Positions 8,414-19,019 are shown, counted from the stretch's first letter. The stretch: 55,735 nt of DNA from Phenylobacterium sp. (GCF_030693625.1 NZ_JAUYAF010000053.1:1-55735); one strand, 5' to 3'. The notes: generated by a model not told the origin, from the sequence alone. Numbers and translations are program-made.

Positions 8414-8518
8414 CTAGTAGACCAGATCAAAGCTCGCGAGCGCTGCGGCGGCGGTGAGGAAGAGGATCACCGCCAGGATTTCATAGCGTTTGAAGAGGGG
8501 GCCGTTCGGCGATCGCAT
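8414..8518 (-). CDS. 34-residue single-span membrane microprotein
   Basis: Short frame starting MRSPNGPLFKRYEILAV and continuing with a hydrophobic stretch (ILFLTAAAALA) that would form one membrane helix, ending FDLVY. A GGAGA ribosome binding site lies about six bases before the start at 8518. It sits between the lipoprotein gene and the glycosyltransferase-like gene, all on the minus strand, and may share their transcript. No family is recognised. Confidence 0.55.
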   Translation of the reverse strand: MRSPNGPLFKRYEILAVILFLTAAAALASFDLVY

Positions 8519-8583
8519 CTTGGTCTCCTGGGCGTCCCGGGATGGGACACCGAGGTTTTGTCAGGGCAAGCGTGAGGCCAGCC

Positions 8584-9243
8584 TCAGGGGCGCGCGGGAA
8601 CCTTGCCGGGCCAGGTGAGGAAGCCGTTGCGGTCGCGGCCGGCGGATTCGCGCGGGGCGCAGCCTCCGCAGCCACGCCCGCCACCACGACTGTCGTAGCC
8701 GCCGCGCTCCTGGTAGCCGCCGTGGTGCTCATAACCTCCGGCATAGCGACGACCGCCGGAGCTTTCCGACTGTTCGGAATAGCGCTCGCTGAAGGTTTCA
8801 CGGTCCTCGACGCTCACCACCCGGCCCTGGATGCGGCGATCTTGGACGTCGACATAGCCGTCATACTCGGGGGCGGGCGCGGCCGCATATGAGCGCTGCT
8901 GGGCATAGGCGTACTCGCGCACCTCCCCATAGTCGCGCTCGACTGCACGCTCGGCATCATGGCGCTGGACTTGGGTGACACGGCGCGCGGCGGGGCGAGC
9001 CGCCTGACGGTGTACGGCCGGACGATAGGCAGGTTGTTTCGGCTCCGGCGTCATGGCGGTTGGCTGATCGGCGATCGGGGTGGGCGCGGCGGCCGGCGGA
9101 CAGCTGGCCGGCGTCGCGGCCGGCTTGCAGCAGCAGTCGGCGGGCTTGGCCGCAGGCGCCTGGGCGATCCTCAGGGCGCCGGTGGAATCGCAGGCGGCTA
9201 GGGCCAGGAAGGCCAGGGGGGGAATGAGGGAGCGCAGGCGCAT
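8584..9243 (-). CDS. Putative lipoprotein, Cys- and Gly/Tyr-rich
   Basis: 219 residues starting MRLRSLIPPLAFLALAACDS. This is a lipoprotein signal peptide with an LAAC lipobox (Cys20), so the mature protein should be lipid-anchored in the cell envelope. The mature part has a CCC cluster and a further Cys, a Pro/Ala linker, a charged middle with RRVTQVQRHDAERAVERDYGE, and a C-terminal Gly/Tyr/His-rich segment ending with a CGGC pair and GFLTWPGKVPARP. It is low-complexity overall. No known family; the role is not inferred. Confidence 0.7.
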   Translation of the reverse strand: MRLRSLIPPLAFLALAACDSTGALRIAQAPAAKPADCCCKPAATPASCPPAAAPTPIADQPTAMTPEPKQPAYRPAVHRQAARPAARRVTQVQRHDAERAVERDYGEVREYAYAQQRSYAAAPAPEYDGYVDVQDRRIQGRVVSVEDRETFSERYSEQSESSGGRRYAGGYEHHGGYQERGGYDSRGGGRGCGGCAPRESAGRDRNGFLTWPGKVPARP

Positions 9244-9294
9244 AGCTGGGTCTTCCGGCGGCTCGAAAACGAGGGTCGGAGCCACCGTTGGAGA

Positions 9295-10107
9295 TCAGGC
9301 GCCGTTAACGCTGTGACTTTCACCGTGCGCGCGAAGAAAGCTCTCCACCAACTCGGCGTAGAGGTGAAATCCCTTATAGGCCGCGAAATCCGGGGCGGCC
9401 GAACGCCAGGCGCGGGCGAAGGCCGCCAGGCGCTCCGGACTTTCCAGCAGGGCCGCAAACGGCGTCAGCCACACCCGGATGGTGAAGAGCACGCCGCCGG
9501 TGTCGGGCAGCCGGCGCACGGTCTGGCGTTCCACCCGGGTGAACAGCGCCTGTTCGACATCCCCAGGCGAGATCTCGGCGATGCGAGCGCGGACCGGGGC
9601 GGAGAACGGGGTGAAGGATTGATCGGAATTGACCACCGACCAGTTGCGCCGTTGCAGGATCAGGCCGGGACGCAGGCCGTCGAAGATGCGCGCCAGCCGC
9701 ACCAGGAAGCGGTCATTGAAGCCGTTCACCGGGCCGTGGATGTCGGCCAGGCTCTTTCCCAACACGTCGGCGGCGGTGAAGAAGGTCGGCGCCGAGAGGC
9801 TCAGCGCGCTGACCCGCCAGTGACCGCCGGCCTTCTCCACCAGCACCAGGTCGTCGGCGACGGCGCGCGAGGCGGCGTAGAGCGGCGGCAGGTCGGCGGC
9901 GGGCGCGACCCCGATCAGAGCGGCGACCTCCTTCTGACCTGGCCGTGACGCCCCCGTCTCACCCCAGACCAGGTCGCGGTGGTGGGCGTAGAGGGCGTCC
10001 TTGCGCGCCGCGGGGTCGGCCTCTCCCCCCTCCAGCCAGCGGGCCTCGTCGATAGGCGCCAGGCCGATGGCGAAGTCGGCGCCCTCCTCCCAGGGACGGT
10101 GGCTCAT
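9295..10107 (-). CDS. DUF3445 protein, heme-dependent oxidative N-demethylase-like
   Basis: 270 residues. The C-terminal half contains FTRVERQTVRRLPDTGGVLFTIR, typical of DUF3445 (alpha subunit-like part of heme-dependent oxidative N-demethylases). HGPVNGFNDR lies in the middle and RRNWSVVNSDQSF before it. The start at 10107 overlaps the stop of the VanZ-like gene in an ATGA, indicating translational coupling. No partner subunits (flavin, folate) are adjacent, so activity is uncertain. Confidence 0.8.
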   Translation of the reverse strand: MSHRPWEEGADFAIGLAPIDEARWLEGGEADPAARKDALYAHHRDLVWGETGASRPGQKEVAALIGVAPAADLPPLYAASRAVADDLVLVEKAGGHWRVSALSLSAPTFFTAADVLGKSLADIHGPVNGFNDRFLVRLARIFDGLRPGLILQRRNWSVVNSDQSFTPFSAPVRARIAEISPGDVEQALFTRVERQTVRRLPDTGGVLFTIRVWLTPFAALLESPERLAAFARAWRSAAPDFAAYKGFHLYAELVESFLRAHGESHSVNGA

Positions 10108-10460
10108 CGCCGCCGCAGCCTCTCGATCAGGGCGTAGAGCGCCAAGGCCGCCACGACCCCCAGGGTGTCGGCCATCAAATCGCGCCAGTCGCCGTGCCGG
10201 CCGAACCCCATGGTCGCCTGCAGCAACTCCACCACCGCGCCCACGGCGATGGCGAAGGCGGCGATGGCGCGAGGCCGATGGTGCGAAAGCAGCAGGCCCG
10301 TCATCGTCAGGACGAACCAGGCGATGCTGTGCTCGATCTTGTCGCCCATGGGCGCCGAGGGCAGCTCCTGCTGCGGGATCAGGCACATGGCCAGCAGGAT
10401 GGCGGTGGCCACGGCATAGAGGGCCAGGCGCAGCGGGCGAGGCAGGGAAGCGAGAAACAT
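10104..10460 (-). CDS. VanZ-like family membrane protein
   Basis: 118 residues with about four hydrophobic helices. The VanZ-like pattern is visible: MGDKIEHSIAWFVL, then AVGAVVELLQATMGFGRHGDWRDLMADTLGV. VanZ-like proteins are small integral membrane proteins of mostly unknown function. The start at 10460 (MFLASLPRPL) is preferred, with AGGGG just upstream, although a longer frame to 10514 exists. It is coupled by a four-base overlap to the downstream DUF3445 gene. Confidence 0.8.
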   Translation of the reverse strand: MFLASLPRPLRLALYAVATAILLAMCLIPQQELPSAPMGDKIEHSIAWFVLTMTGLLLSHHRPRAIAAFAIAVGAVVELLQATMGFGRHGDWRDLMADTLGVVAALALYALIERLRRR

Positions 10461-10528
10461 GTCCCCTAACTTGCACGTCTCCCCTTGCGTCTCTAGCGTC
10501 GCGCCGATTTTCAAGGACGGAGCGGGTA

Positions 10529-11185
10529 ATGGCGGTCGAGGCGGTGATCTGGGATTTCGGCGGGGTGTTCACCTCCTCGCCCTTCGAGGCTTTCGCCCGC
10601 TATGAGAGCGAGAACGGCGTGCCCAAGGACCTGATCCGACGGGTCAATTCCACCAATCCCGACACCAACGCCTGGGCGCTTTTTGAGCGGAACGAGATAG
10701 ACACCAAGGGCTTCGATCAGCTCTTCCTGGAGGAGTCGACCGTGCTCGGTCATCCGATCCCCGGCAGCCACGTCCTGCCCCTGCTGTCGGGCATGGTGCG
10801 GCCGCGCATGGTGGCGGCGCTGAAGGCCTGCAAGGAACACTTCAAGGTGGGCTGCATCACCAACAACATGGTCAGCATGCATTCCCCGGGCGCCGACGCC
10901 CCGCAGCGTGCGGCGGGCGCCATGGGTCAGATCATGCCGCTGTTCGACCACATCATCGAAAGCTCCAAGGCCGGCGTCCGCAAGCCCGACCCGAAGATCT
11001 ACCTGATGATGTGCGAGGCCCTGTCGGTTGATCCCCAGAGCTGCGTCTATCTCGACGACCTGGGGATCAACTGCAAACCGGCCGCGGCGCTCGGGATGAA
11101 GGCCATCAAGGTGGTGGATGTCGACCAGACCCTGGCCGAGTTGGGCCTCGCCACCGGCCTCACCTTCGACGGGGTCGCCGCGTGA
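10529..11185 (+). CDS. HAD-family hydrolase (HAD-IA type)
   Basis: 218 residues. Motif I is IWDFGGVF (nucleophile Asp9), motif II is CITNN, motif III is the Lys in [12 protein letters not shown], and motif IV is [13 protein letters not shown]. The form resembles the HAD domain of ACAD10-type proteins and bacterial epoxide-hydrolase-N-like phosphatases; the substrate is unknown. The start has GGAGCGGG upstream. The next gene (GTG start) overlaps its stop by four bases. Confidence 0.88.
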   Translation: MAVEAVIWDFGGVFTSSPFEAFARYESENGVPKDLIRRVNSTNPDTNAWALFERNEIDTKGFDQLFLEESTVLGHPIPGSHVLPLLSGMVRPRMVAALKACKEHFKVGCITNNMVSMHSPGADAPQRAAGAMGQIMPLFDHIIESSKAGVRKPDPKIYLMMCEALSVDPQSCVYLDDLGINCKPAAALGMKAIKVVDVDQTLAELGLATGLTFDGVAA

Positions 11186-11490
11186 GCCGCCCAGACAAGA
11201 TCGGCGCGGCGGCGGCCCTGGCCAAGCTGCCCGGCTGGAACGCCCTGGGCGGCGACCGCGACGCCATCACCCGCACCTATCTGTTCCCCGACTTCAACAC
11301 CGCCTTCGGCTTCATGGCCCGGGCCGCCCTGATGGCCGAGAAGCTGGACCACCATCCGGAGTGGTTCAATGTCTACAACCGGGTCGAGGTCACCCTGGCC
11401 ACCCACGACGCCGACGGGGTGACCGAGCTGGACGTGACCCTGGCCGCCTTCATGGATAACGCGGCCCACCACGCGGGGCTGAAGAACTAG
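11182..11490 (+). CDS. phhB: 4a-hydroxytetrahydrobiopterin dehydratase (PCD)
   Basis: 102-residue pterin-4-alpha-carbinolamine dehydratase. It recycles the pterin cofactor of aromatic amino acid hydroxylases by dehydrating the 4a-carbinolamine. The family signature is seen: [22 protein letters not shown], with the paired His and the HPEW motif, then a second AHHAG near the end. It starts with GTG overlapping the HAD gene stop (GTGA). No phenylalanine hydroxylase gene is in the window. Confidence 0.92.
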   Translation: MSRPDKIGAAAALAKLPGWNALGGDRDAITRTYLFPDFNTAFGFMARAALMAEKLDHHPEWFNVYNRVEVTLATHDADGVTELDVTLAAFMDNAAHHAGLKN

Positions 11491-11897
11491 TTCACCAGGA
11501 TGGTGCCCAGCAGCAGCTTGCCGCCCGGGCCGCCGAGCACTCGGTCGGTCTCGCGCTGCAATTCGCGGGCGATGAACTCGGCGTTGGGGGCGGTGGAGGG
11601 CGACAGGCCCGAGGCGTAGATCTGCAGGGCCTGCACAAATCCCGCCCGGAACCGAGGGACCAGCAGATCAGCCCTGGCCCGCTGGTCGGTGTTGGGAATG
11701 TCGATTCCCGTCTCCACGGTCAGTACGCCGCGCCGGCCGTCGGGCCGCATGATGGTGGCCGTCAGGGTTGGAAGCTGCAGGTAGGAAAGCCCGCCGCCCT
11801 TCTTCTTTTCGGTCTTCTCCCCGCCGCCAGACGCCTGGGCGGCCACCGGCAGGGCGGCGGCGAGGGCGGCGAGACTCATCAGACGGCGGCGATCCAT
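11487..11897 (-). CDS. Exported protein, distantly FliL-like
   Basis: 136 residues with an N-terminal export signal ([22 protein letters not shown]; the Arg-rich start could be Tat-type). The mature part has a charged [10 protein letters not shown] linker and a domain with [13 protein letters not shown] and a C-terminal LLLGTILVN. This order of a short beta region, a helix with [13 protein letters not shown] and a terminal strand recalls FliL and related stator-associated proteins, but the match is loose. It converges on phhB with a four-base overlap. Confidence 0.65.
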   Translation of the reverse strand: MDRRRLMSLAALAAALPVAAQASGGGEKTEKKKGGGLSYLQLPTLTATIMRPDGRRGVLTVETGIDIPNTDQRARADLLVPRFRAGFVQALQIYASGLSPSTAPNAEFIARELQRETDRVLGGPGGKLLLGTILVN

Positions 11898-11971
11898 GCG
11901 TGACGGTGTGCCGCATTATGGTTAGCGGTCTCTTTACGCGGGGCGTTCGACAGTGCGGCGAAGATTCGCAC

Positions 11972-11995
11972 GACCGATCACGCATGTGATCGGTC
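11972..11995. promoter_or_regulatory. Perfect 10-bp inverted repeat between divergent genes
   Basis: GACCGATCAC (11972-11981), the loop GCAT, and GTGATCGGTC (11986-11995) form a perfect hairpin or a dyad operator. It is located in the 171-base region between the starts of the FliL-like gene (minus) and pseB (plus), so a regulator could act on either promoter. Confidence 0.45.
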
Positions 11996-12004
11996 TTCTG
12001 GGTT

Positions 12005-12053
12005 AGAGCGGGCGCGGGCGGAAAACCGGTTCCCACTTTTTCTCGCCCGCTCT
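12005..12053. repeat. Intergenic inverted repeat with AACCGGTT core
   Basis: Arms AGAGCGGGCG (12005-12014) and CGCCCGCTCT (12044-12053) enclose GGAAAACCGGTTCCCACTTT. The AACCGGTT followed by CCACTTTT core is typical of short intergenic mosaic repeats spread through alphaproteobacterial genomes. It directly precedes the pseB ribosome binding site (GGAG) and would form a hairpin in the leader. Confidence 0.55.
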
Positions 12054-12056
12054 TGA

Positions 12057-13132
<1,076 letters not shown>

Positions 13133-13133
<1 letters not shown>

Positions 13134-14296
13134 TGGCGGGGCCGCTGCTCCCCTATGGCCGCCAGACCATCGAGGACGACGATATCGCCGCCGTCGCCGA
13201 GGCCCTGCGCGGCGACTTCCTGACCACCGGCCCCCTGGTCGAGGCCTTCGAGACCGCCTTCGCCGAGGAGGTCGGGGCGCGCCACGCCGTCGCCTGCGCC
13301 AACGGCACGGCGGCCCTGCACCTGGCCATGCTAGCGCTCGATGTGCAGCCGGGCGAGGTCTGCATCGTCCCCTCCATCACCTTCCTGGCCACCGCCAACT
13401 GCGCCCGATATGTCGGCGCCGAGGTGGTGTTCGCCGACGTCGATCCGGCGACCGGCCTGATGACGCCCGACACCTTGGCGCAGGCCCTGACCCGGGTGGG
13501 CGATCGCCGGCTTCGCGCCGTCCTGCCGGTCCACCTGCGCGGCGACACCGCCGAGCTTCCGGCGCTGGCGGCCCTGGCCCAGACCGCCGGCGCCGTGCTG
13601 GTGGAGGACGCGCCCCATGCGCTCGGCTCCACCATGAGCTTCGGCAATACCAGCGAGAGGGTGGGCGACGGACGCCACTCGGCCATGGCCACCTTCTCCT
13701 TCCACCCGGTCAAGACCATCGCCACCGGCGAGGGCGGCATGGTCACCACCAATGATGACCGGCTGGCCCAGCGCCTGAAGACCCTGCGCAGCCACGGGAT
13801 GGTGCGACCGGAAGGGGCCGATCCGTGGATCTATGAGATGCCCGAGCCGGGCTTCAACTACCGCCTGCCCGACATCCTCTGCGCCCTGGGGCTTTCCCAG
13901 GTGGCCAAGCTCGACCGCTTCGCGGCGCGGCGAAAGGCGCTGGCCGGCCGTTATCTAGCAGCCCTGAAGCCGCTGGCGCCGCTGGTCACGCCCGCGGCCC
14001 GGCCCGACTGGAGCGACCCGGTCCTGCACCTGATGGTGGTCCTGATCGACTTCCAGGTCGCGGGCAGGACGCGCCGCCAGGTGGTGGACGACCTCAAGGC
14101 GCGCGGGGTGGGGACCCAGGTCCACTACATCCCCGTCCACACCCAGCCCTACTACCGCGACCGCTACGGGCCGATGGACCTGCCAGGGGCCCAGGAATGG
14201 TACCGGACCTGCCTATCGCTGCCGCTTTATCCCGGCATGGCCGATGAGGATGTGGACCGGGTGATCGTGGCCCTGTCTGAGGTTCTGGGGCTCTGA
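13133..14296 (+). CDS. pseC: UDP-4-amino-4,6-dideoxy-N-acetyl-altrosamine transaminase (PseC/FlmB)
   Basis: PLP-dependent aminotransferase of the DegT/DnrJ/EryC1 family, second step of pseudaminic acid synthesis. 387 residues. The N-terminal LPYGRQTIEDDDI and CANGTAALHLAM are typical; the PLP lysine lies in FSFHPVKTIATGEGG. The C-terminal RGVGTQVHYIPVHTQPYY is the substrate-binding tail. The start at 13133 forms a TGATG junction with pseB. Later pathway genes (pseG, pseH, pseI, pseF) are not in the window. Confidence 0.92.
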
Positions 14297-14333
14297 GGGC
14301 AGGTTTAGGCGCCGGCTGAAGTGGTTCACCGCC

Positions 14334-14359
14334 CCTGATTTCGATATATCGGAATCAGG
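14334..14359. terminator. Hairpin between convergent pseC and the 573-residue gene
   Basis: CCTGATTTCGA (14334-14344) and TCGGAATCAGG (14349-14359) pair around a TATA loop with one G-T wobble. It lies after pseC and overlaps the stop codon of the convergent gene, so it may stop transcription from both sides. It lacks a clear U-run. Confidence 0.4.
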
Positions 14360-16076
14360 TCGCCGCGGCGACAGCGGTCATGGCCTGCAGCAGGACGCGG
14401 ACCTCGCCCATGCGTTCGGGGGCGCGGGCCAGTTCGGCGCGGGTGTCGTCGCGACGGACCAGTTTCAGGGCCTCGGCGCGGGCGCGGTCGGCAGTGGGGC
14501 CGAGGGGGGCGGTGTCGCCGATGGCCATGCGCAACAGGGTCATCAGCCGTTGGACCGGCCCCTGGGAAGACTTGACGACGACGGCGACGATCTTGGAGTC
14601 GGCCTCCACCATGCCGCCAACATCGCCGATCTTGGCCTGGATCGGACCATAGTCCTCCGGCGCCAGGCCGGCCCGGGCCGCCTGTTTCTGCAGCTTGGCC
14701 AGGACTTCCAGCTTCACCGCCGGGCTATCGGAGCTGAGCCGGAACTCCTTCTCGAAGCGCATGCCGCTGACATTGGCCGACAGAAAGCGGCCGGCCTGAC
14801 GCTTGTTGGCGGCGCCGATGACATTCTCCACCAGCCACATCAGGGCCTCGACCTCGGCGCGGGAGGTGCGGCTGGTTCCCAGATAGGCCTCGACGAAGTC
14901 GCCGGTGACCAGCATCCGGGAGCGGGTGACGAAGGCCTCCTGCACATCGTCCAGGGAGATCATGGTCCCGGCCGCGCAGGTGAGCGCCATGGCCAGGGCC
15001 CGCATGACCGCGATCTCACCCTCAGCGTCTCCAGGCCGCAGACGGCGCGGGCCGGTGAGGTCGCGGACGACGCGCTTGGCGATGGCCAGGCGCACCGCGC
15101 CGAAGTCCTCGGTGGAGAGCCAGCGGGCCAGGCGCTGGCCGGTCTCCGACAGGGGCGGCATCATCCGCTGCACCGAAGGTTCGATGCGCATGAGGGCGTC
15201 GACCGGATCACAGGCCACCAGCCGGGTCATGGCCGCCAGGCGCGCGCCCAGGTCCAGGTCCTTGCCGATGATGTCGTCCAGGCCGGACTTGGAGCCCAGG
15301 ATCTCGGCCAGGGGCTGTTCGATGACCGCGAGCGCCAGGGCGCGCGGCGGTCCGGCCAGGGGGGCGGAGTCGGCGAGATCCAGCAGGCGGGTGACCTTTT
15401 CGGTCCAGCTGCGGGCCGGTGCGATGGAGACCGCGACCCCGGCGCCCAGCAGATAGGCGCGCTCCGGGTGCTGGGCCACGCGCTCGGCGGCGCGGGCGAA
15501 GCCTTCCTTGTCGAGGTTGGGCAGGTCGCCCTTGCGGGTGTCCTTGAGCAGCCGCTCGATGGCGCGCTCCACCAGGCCCTGGAAGACGCGGATCAGTTCA
15601 TGGACCGACAGGCCCCGGGCCTGCGCCTCGGGAATGGCCAGCTTCTGGATCGCGTGCTGCAGGTCGGTGCCCGAGGCCTCGAGCTCTTCCACCAGGTCAG
15701 CCCGGTGCAGCAGTTCGAAGGGCGTCGCGCCCTTGCGCTCCAGGAAGCCCTCCAGCAGGCGGCCGATCCGGTCGCGGGCGTGGATGGTGTAGAGGTCCTG
15801 CGGGCTGACGCAGAGCGGGTCGTTGTCTTCCTTGACCTTGGACTTCTTCGGCGGCTCGGCGTTGCCCAGGTTGAGAATTCCGACCGACTGGAACTCGCGG
15901 GTCTCGGGATCGAGGGTTTCCTTGGTGACGCGGACCGCGGCCACCTTGCCCTCTTTCATCATGTCGTTGGCGGCCGCCAGCGCCGCGGCGCGGTTCTCGG
16001 TCGCAAGATCAAGCGCCCAGCCGCCAGCCGGCGTCCGTTTGCTGAAAACCTCGTAGTGAACCTGAGCGCCGTCCAT
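14355..16076 (-). CDS. Conserved hypothetical protein, 573 residues
   Basis: No family recognised. The first 45 residues (MDGAQVHYEVFSKRTPAGGW and on) resemble a small beta domain reading a modified protein or ligand. The rest is mostly helical, with no signal peptide and no membrane spans, so it should be cytoplasmic. Segments such as TLLRMAIGDTAPLGPTADRA near the end are notable but not diagnostic. The start at 16076 is chosen because GGGGGG lies just upstream. It diverges from chvI, with 183 bases between the starts. Confidence 0.7.
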   Translation of the reverse strand: MDGAQVHYEVFSKRTPAGGWALDLATENRAAALAAANDMMKEGKVAAVRVTKETLDPETREFQSVGILNLGNAEPPKKSKVKEDNDPLCVSPQDLYTIHARDRIGRLLEGFLERKGATPFELLHRADLVEELEASGTDLQHAIQKLAIPEAQARGLSVHELIRVFQGLVERAIERLLKDTRKGDLPNLDKEGFARAAERVAQHPERAYLLGAGVAVSIAPARSWTEKVTRLLDLADSAPLAGPPRALALAVIEQPLAEILGSKSGLDDIIGKDLDLGARLAAMTRLVACDPVDALMRIEPSVQRMMPPLSETGQRLARWLSTEDFGAVRLAIAKRVVRDLTGPRRLRPGDAEGEIAVMRALAMALTCAAGTMISLDDVQEAFVTRSRMLVTGDFVEAYLGTSRTSRAEVEALMWLVENVIGAANKRQAGRFLSANVSGMRFEKEFRLSSDSPAVKLEVLAKLQKQAARAGLAPEDYGPIQAKIGDVGGMVEADSKIVAVVVKSSQGPVQRLMTLLRMAIGDTAPLGPTADRARAEALKLVRRDDTRAELARAPERMGEVRVLLQAMTAVAAAT

Positions 16077-16259
16077 AGTCCCCCCAAGAACAGGCACTGT
16101 GACGCAACAACCCTAAAAACAGTTTACTGCGACAAAGTGGCGCTCGCGGCGGCTGACGCGTTAAGGAGACAGCCGCCGCCTCGCCGCCCGCCCCATTGAG
16201 GCCACGCTGCGGGGCGACTAGCTTCCGTCAGGCTTCCAGGAAGGAATTTGTTCGAGCCC

Positions 16260-16967
16260 ATGGCCAAGATCACACTGGTGGACGACGACGAGAACATCGT
16301 CACGTCGGTCAGCCTCGCCCTCGAGAGCCACGGCCACACCGTGAAGGCGTATTTCGACGGCGCCGCCGGCCTGGCCGCGCTGGAGAACGATCCGCCCGAC
16401 CTGGCCATCCTCGACGTGAAGATGCCGCGCATGGACGGCATGGAAGTGCTGCGCCGGCTGCGCCGGACGTCGGACCTGCCGGTGATCATCCTGACGTCCA
16501 AGGACGAGGAGATCGACGAGATCCTCGGCTTCAACCTCGGCGCCGACGACTACATGCACAAGCCCTTCAGCCAGCGGCTGCTGATCGAGCGGGTGAAGGC
16601 GGTGCTGCGCAGGGCCGGGGCCGACGCCGAGGAGGCGCTGGCCACCCCCGGCGACACCAGCGCGCGGGCCTTGAAGCGCGGCAAGCTGACCCTGGACCCC
16701 GCCCGCCACGACTGCCTGTGGGAAGGCCGCCCGGTGAAGTTGACGGTGACCGAGTTCCTGCTGCTGCAGTCCCTGGCCCAGCGGCCCGGCTTCGTGAAGA
16801 GCCGCGACAACCTGATGGACGCCGCCTACGACGATCAGGTCTATGTCGATGACCGCACCATCGACAGCCACATCAAGCGGATGCGGAAGAAGTTCCGCGA
16901 GGTCGACCCTGAGTTCGACGGCATCGAGACCCTTTATGGCGTCGGATACCGATACCGCGAGACCTGA
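16260..16967 (+). CDS. chvI: Response regulator ChvI (OmpR family)
   Basis: DNA-binding response regulator of the ChvG-ChvI envelope-stress/acid-sensing system. 235 residues. The receiver domain has the acidic pair DDDEN, phospho-acceptor Asp52 in [11 protein letters not shown], Thr in LTSK and Lys in MHKPF. The C-terminal winged helix ends [15 protein letters not shown] and [13 protein letters not shown] start at 16248 (adding MFEP) is possible because AAGGA lies closer to it; [10 protein letters not shown] is the usual start in the family. It overlaps chvG by 32 bases. Confidence 0.93.
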   Translation: MAKITLVDDDENIVTSVSLALESHGHTVKAYFDGAAGLAALENDPPDLAILDVKMPRMDGMEVLRRLRRTSDLPVIILTSKDEEIDEILGFNLGADDYMHKPFSQRLLIERVKAVLRRAGADAEEALATPGDTSARALKRGKLTLDPARHDCLWEGRPVKLTVTEFLLLQSLAQRPGFVKSRDNLMDAAYDDQVYVDDRTIDSHIKRMRKKFREVDPEFDGIETLYGVGYRYRET

Positions 16968-18537
16968 CCCGGGACGCCTGTCCTCATGGTTCAGCTGGCT
17001 GCCAGGCTCGCGCCTGGGGCGGCTCATCGTCGTGCTCAACCTGCTGGGCCTGACGATCCTGATCGCCGGGGCCCTGGTGCTGAACGAACTGCGGCGCGGG
17101 CTGGTCAACGCCCGCATCGACAGCCTGACCACCCAGGGCGAGCTGATGGCCACCATCATCGACCAGGCGGCCACGGTGGGCGAACCGCTGCCGGCCATGG
17201 ACGGCGCCTATGCCAGCCAGATCCTGCAGCTGCTCTCCAATCCCCGCACCCAGCGCGCGCGGCTGTTTGACTCCAAGGGCCGGCTGATCGCCGACAGCTA
17301 CTGGGTGGCCGACCGGGTGGAGTGGAAGGTGCTGCCGCCGGCCCGGGCCCGCGACGACGATCCCGGCTTCTCCCTGCAGCTCAACAAGGGCCACGAGCCC
17401 CCCGGTCCGCAGCCCGAGGTCAAGAAGGCCCTGGCCTTCGAGGTGGCCCAGGCCCTGAACGGCAAGCACTGGTCAGGCATGCGCCCCGGCGACGACGGCG
17501 AGCGGGTGGTGTCGGTCTCGATCCCCATCCAGCATGTCCAGGCCGTGCTGGGCGTCCTGACCCTGGAGGCCAGCGACGTGGACCAGATCATCGCCCGCGA
17601 GCGGATGGCCCTGATCCCCTTCATCCTGATCGCCATCGGGGTGACGCTGGCCTCCTCCCTGCTGCTGAACAGCCTGATCGCCCAGCCGGTGCGCCGCCTG
17701 GCCCGGGCCGCCGACCGGGTGCGCCTGAGCCGCGCGCGCTCCATCTCCCTGCCCGATATCGCCAAGCGCGACGATGAGCTTGGCGACCTGACCCGGTCCC
17801 TGCAGGACATGACCCACGTGCTGAGCGAGCGGATGGACGCCATCGAGCGGTTCGCGGCCGACGTGGCCCACGAGATCAAGAACCCGCTGACCTCCCTGCG
17901 CTCAGCGGTGGAGACCCTGGAACTGGTGAAGGACCCGGCGGCCCGCGAGCGGCTGCTCGCCATCCTGCAGCAGGACGTCACCCGCCTGGACCGTCTGGTG
18001 ACCGATATCTCCAACGCCTCGCGGCTGGACGCCGAGCTCTCGCGGGAGGATCCCAAGGCCTTCGACCTGGGCCACCTGATCGGCGAGGTGGTGCAGCTCT
18101 ACAAGGACACCGCCAAGCCCGGCGAGCCCACCGTGGCCTACGCCCCGCCCGACGTGCTGGAGCCGATCATGGTCTCGGGGCGCGAGGGGCCGCTTGGCCA
18201 GGTGCTGCGCAACCTGGTGGACAACGCCCGCTCCTTCAGTCCGCCGGGCGGCGAGGTGCGGGTCAGCCTGGAACGCAACAAGGGCGAGGCGAGCGTCGCG
18301 GTCCAGGACGACGGGCCCGGCATCCCCCCCGACAATCTGGAGACCGTGTTCGAGCGGTTCTACACCTCGCGGCCCAAGGGCGCGGCGTTCGGCGGCAATT
18401 CGGGGCTTGGCCTCTCCATCGCCCGTCAGATCGTCGCCGCCCAGGGCGGGACGATCCGGGCGGAGAATCGGATGGGCGCGGACGGCCAGGTGGCCGGCGC
18501 CCGCTTCATCGTGGTGCTGCCCGAGGCGCGGCGGTGA
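16936..18537 (+). CDS. chvG: Sensor histidine kinase ChvG
   Basis: Inner-membrane kinase that phosphorylates ChvI. 533 residues. First membrane helix about 29-50, a periplasmic sensor region of about 175 residues, second helix about 227-249, then a HAMP-like linker. The H box is [17 protein letters not shown] (His312). The ATPase domain has [10 protein letters not shown] (N box), DDGPGIP (G1) and [14 protein letters not shown] (G2). The start at 16936 lies inside chvI, giving tight coupling. In Caulobacter and rhizobia the pair controls envelope and surface genes. Confidence 0.93.
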   Translation: MASDTDTARPDPGRLSSWFSWLPGSRLGRLIVVLNLLGLTILIAGALVLNELRRGLVNARIDSLTTQGELMATIIDQAATVGEPLPAMDGAYASQILQLLSNPRTQRARLFDSKGRLIADSYWVADRVEWKVLPPARARDDDPGFSLQLNKGHEPPGPQPEVKKALAFEVAQALNGKHWSGMRPGDDGERVVSVSIPIQHVQAVLGVLTLEASDVDQIIARERMALIPFILIAIGVTLASSLLLNSLIAQPVRRLARAADRVRLSRARSISLPDIAKRDDELGDLTRSLQDMTHVLSERMDAIERFAADVAHEIKNPLTSLRSAVETLELVKDPAARERLLAILQQDVTRLDRLVTDISNASRLDAELSREDPKAFDLGHLIGEVVQLYKDTAKPGEPTVAYAPPDVLEPIMVSGREGPLGQVLRNLVDNARSFSPPGGEVRVSLERNKGEASVAVQDDGPGIPPDNLETVFERFYTSRPKGAAFGGNSGLGLSIARQIVAAQGGTIRAENRMGADGQVAGARFIVVLPEARR

Positions 18538-19019
18538 TCCATCACGCCGGATTGATCGCCGGCTTCGTCGGCGGCGGCTGGCGTGGGGTCCTGATCCAGG
18601 GCCCCTCGGGCGCCGGCAAGAGCGACCTGGCCCTGCGCTGCCTGGACCAGGGCTTTCGATTGGTGGCCGATGATCGGGTTGAGCTCTGGATCAGCGGCGG
18701 GGGTCTCTACGGACGCGCGCCCGAAACCCTGTCCGGCCGGATGGAGGTGCGGGGGCTCGATGTCCTGCCCGAGCCGGCCCTCCCCTGGTCTCGTGTCAGC
18801 CTCTGTGTGCGGCCCGGAACGCCCGACCGCATCCCCGAACCCGCCTTCACCGATGACTTCGGGTTGAAGATACCCCTGCTGACTCTCGCCCTGCTTGAGT
18901 CTTCGGCGCCCGCGAAGCTGACTCGCGCGTTACGACATCTTGGAGACGGTCGATTTGGAGCGTATCTAGGCGGCCTCGCGGCCGGCGTTCCGCCGCAGCC
19001 GGGTGGGGATTCCCGTTGA
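18534..19019 (+). CDS. hprK: HPr kinase/phosphorylase, short alphaproteobacterial form
   Basis: Phosphorylates a serine on HPr in the regulatory PTS. It has 161 residues, only the catalytic C-terminal domain, as is normal in alphaproteobacteria. Walker A is [10 protein letters not shown] (residues 22-31), followed by the [10 protein letters not shown] acidic segment. It starts with GTG, overlapping the chvG stop by four bases. The order chvI-chvG-hprK-EIIA-HPr links envelope sensing with carbon/nitrogen status. Confidence 0.9.
   Translation: MIHHAGLIAGFVGGGWRGVLIQGPSGAGKSDLALRCLDQGFRLVADDRVELWISGGGLYGRAPETLSGRMEVRGLDVLPEPALPWSRVSLCVRPGTPDRIPEPAFTDDFGLKIPLLTLALLESSAPAKLTRALRHLGDGRFGAYLGGLAAGVPPQPGGDSR

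Noticed and set aside
14550..16199. 549-codon plus-strand frame
   Set aside because: It is antisense to the 573-residue gene, with composition dominated by Gly/Gln/His as expected from the reverse strand of GC-rich coding DNA.
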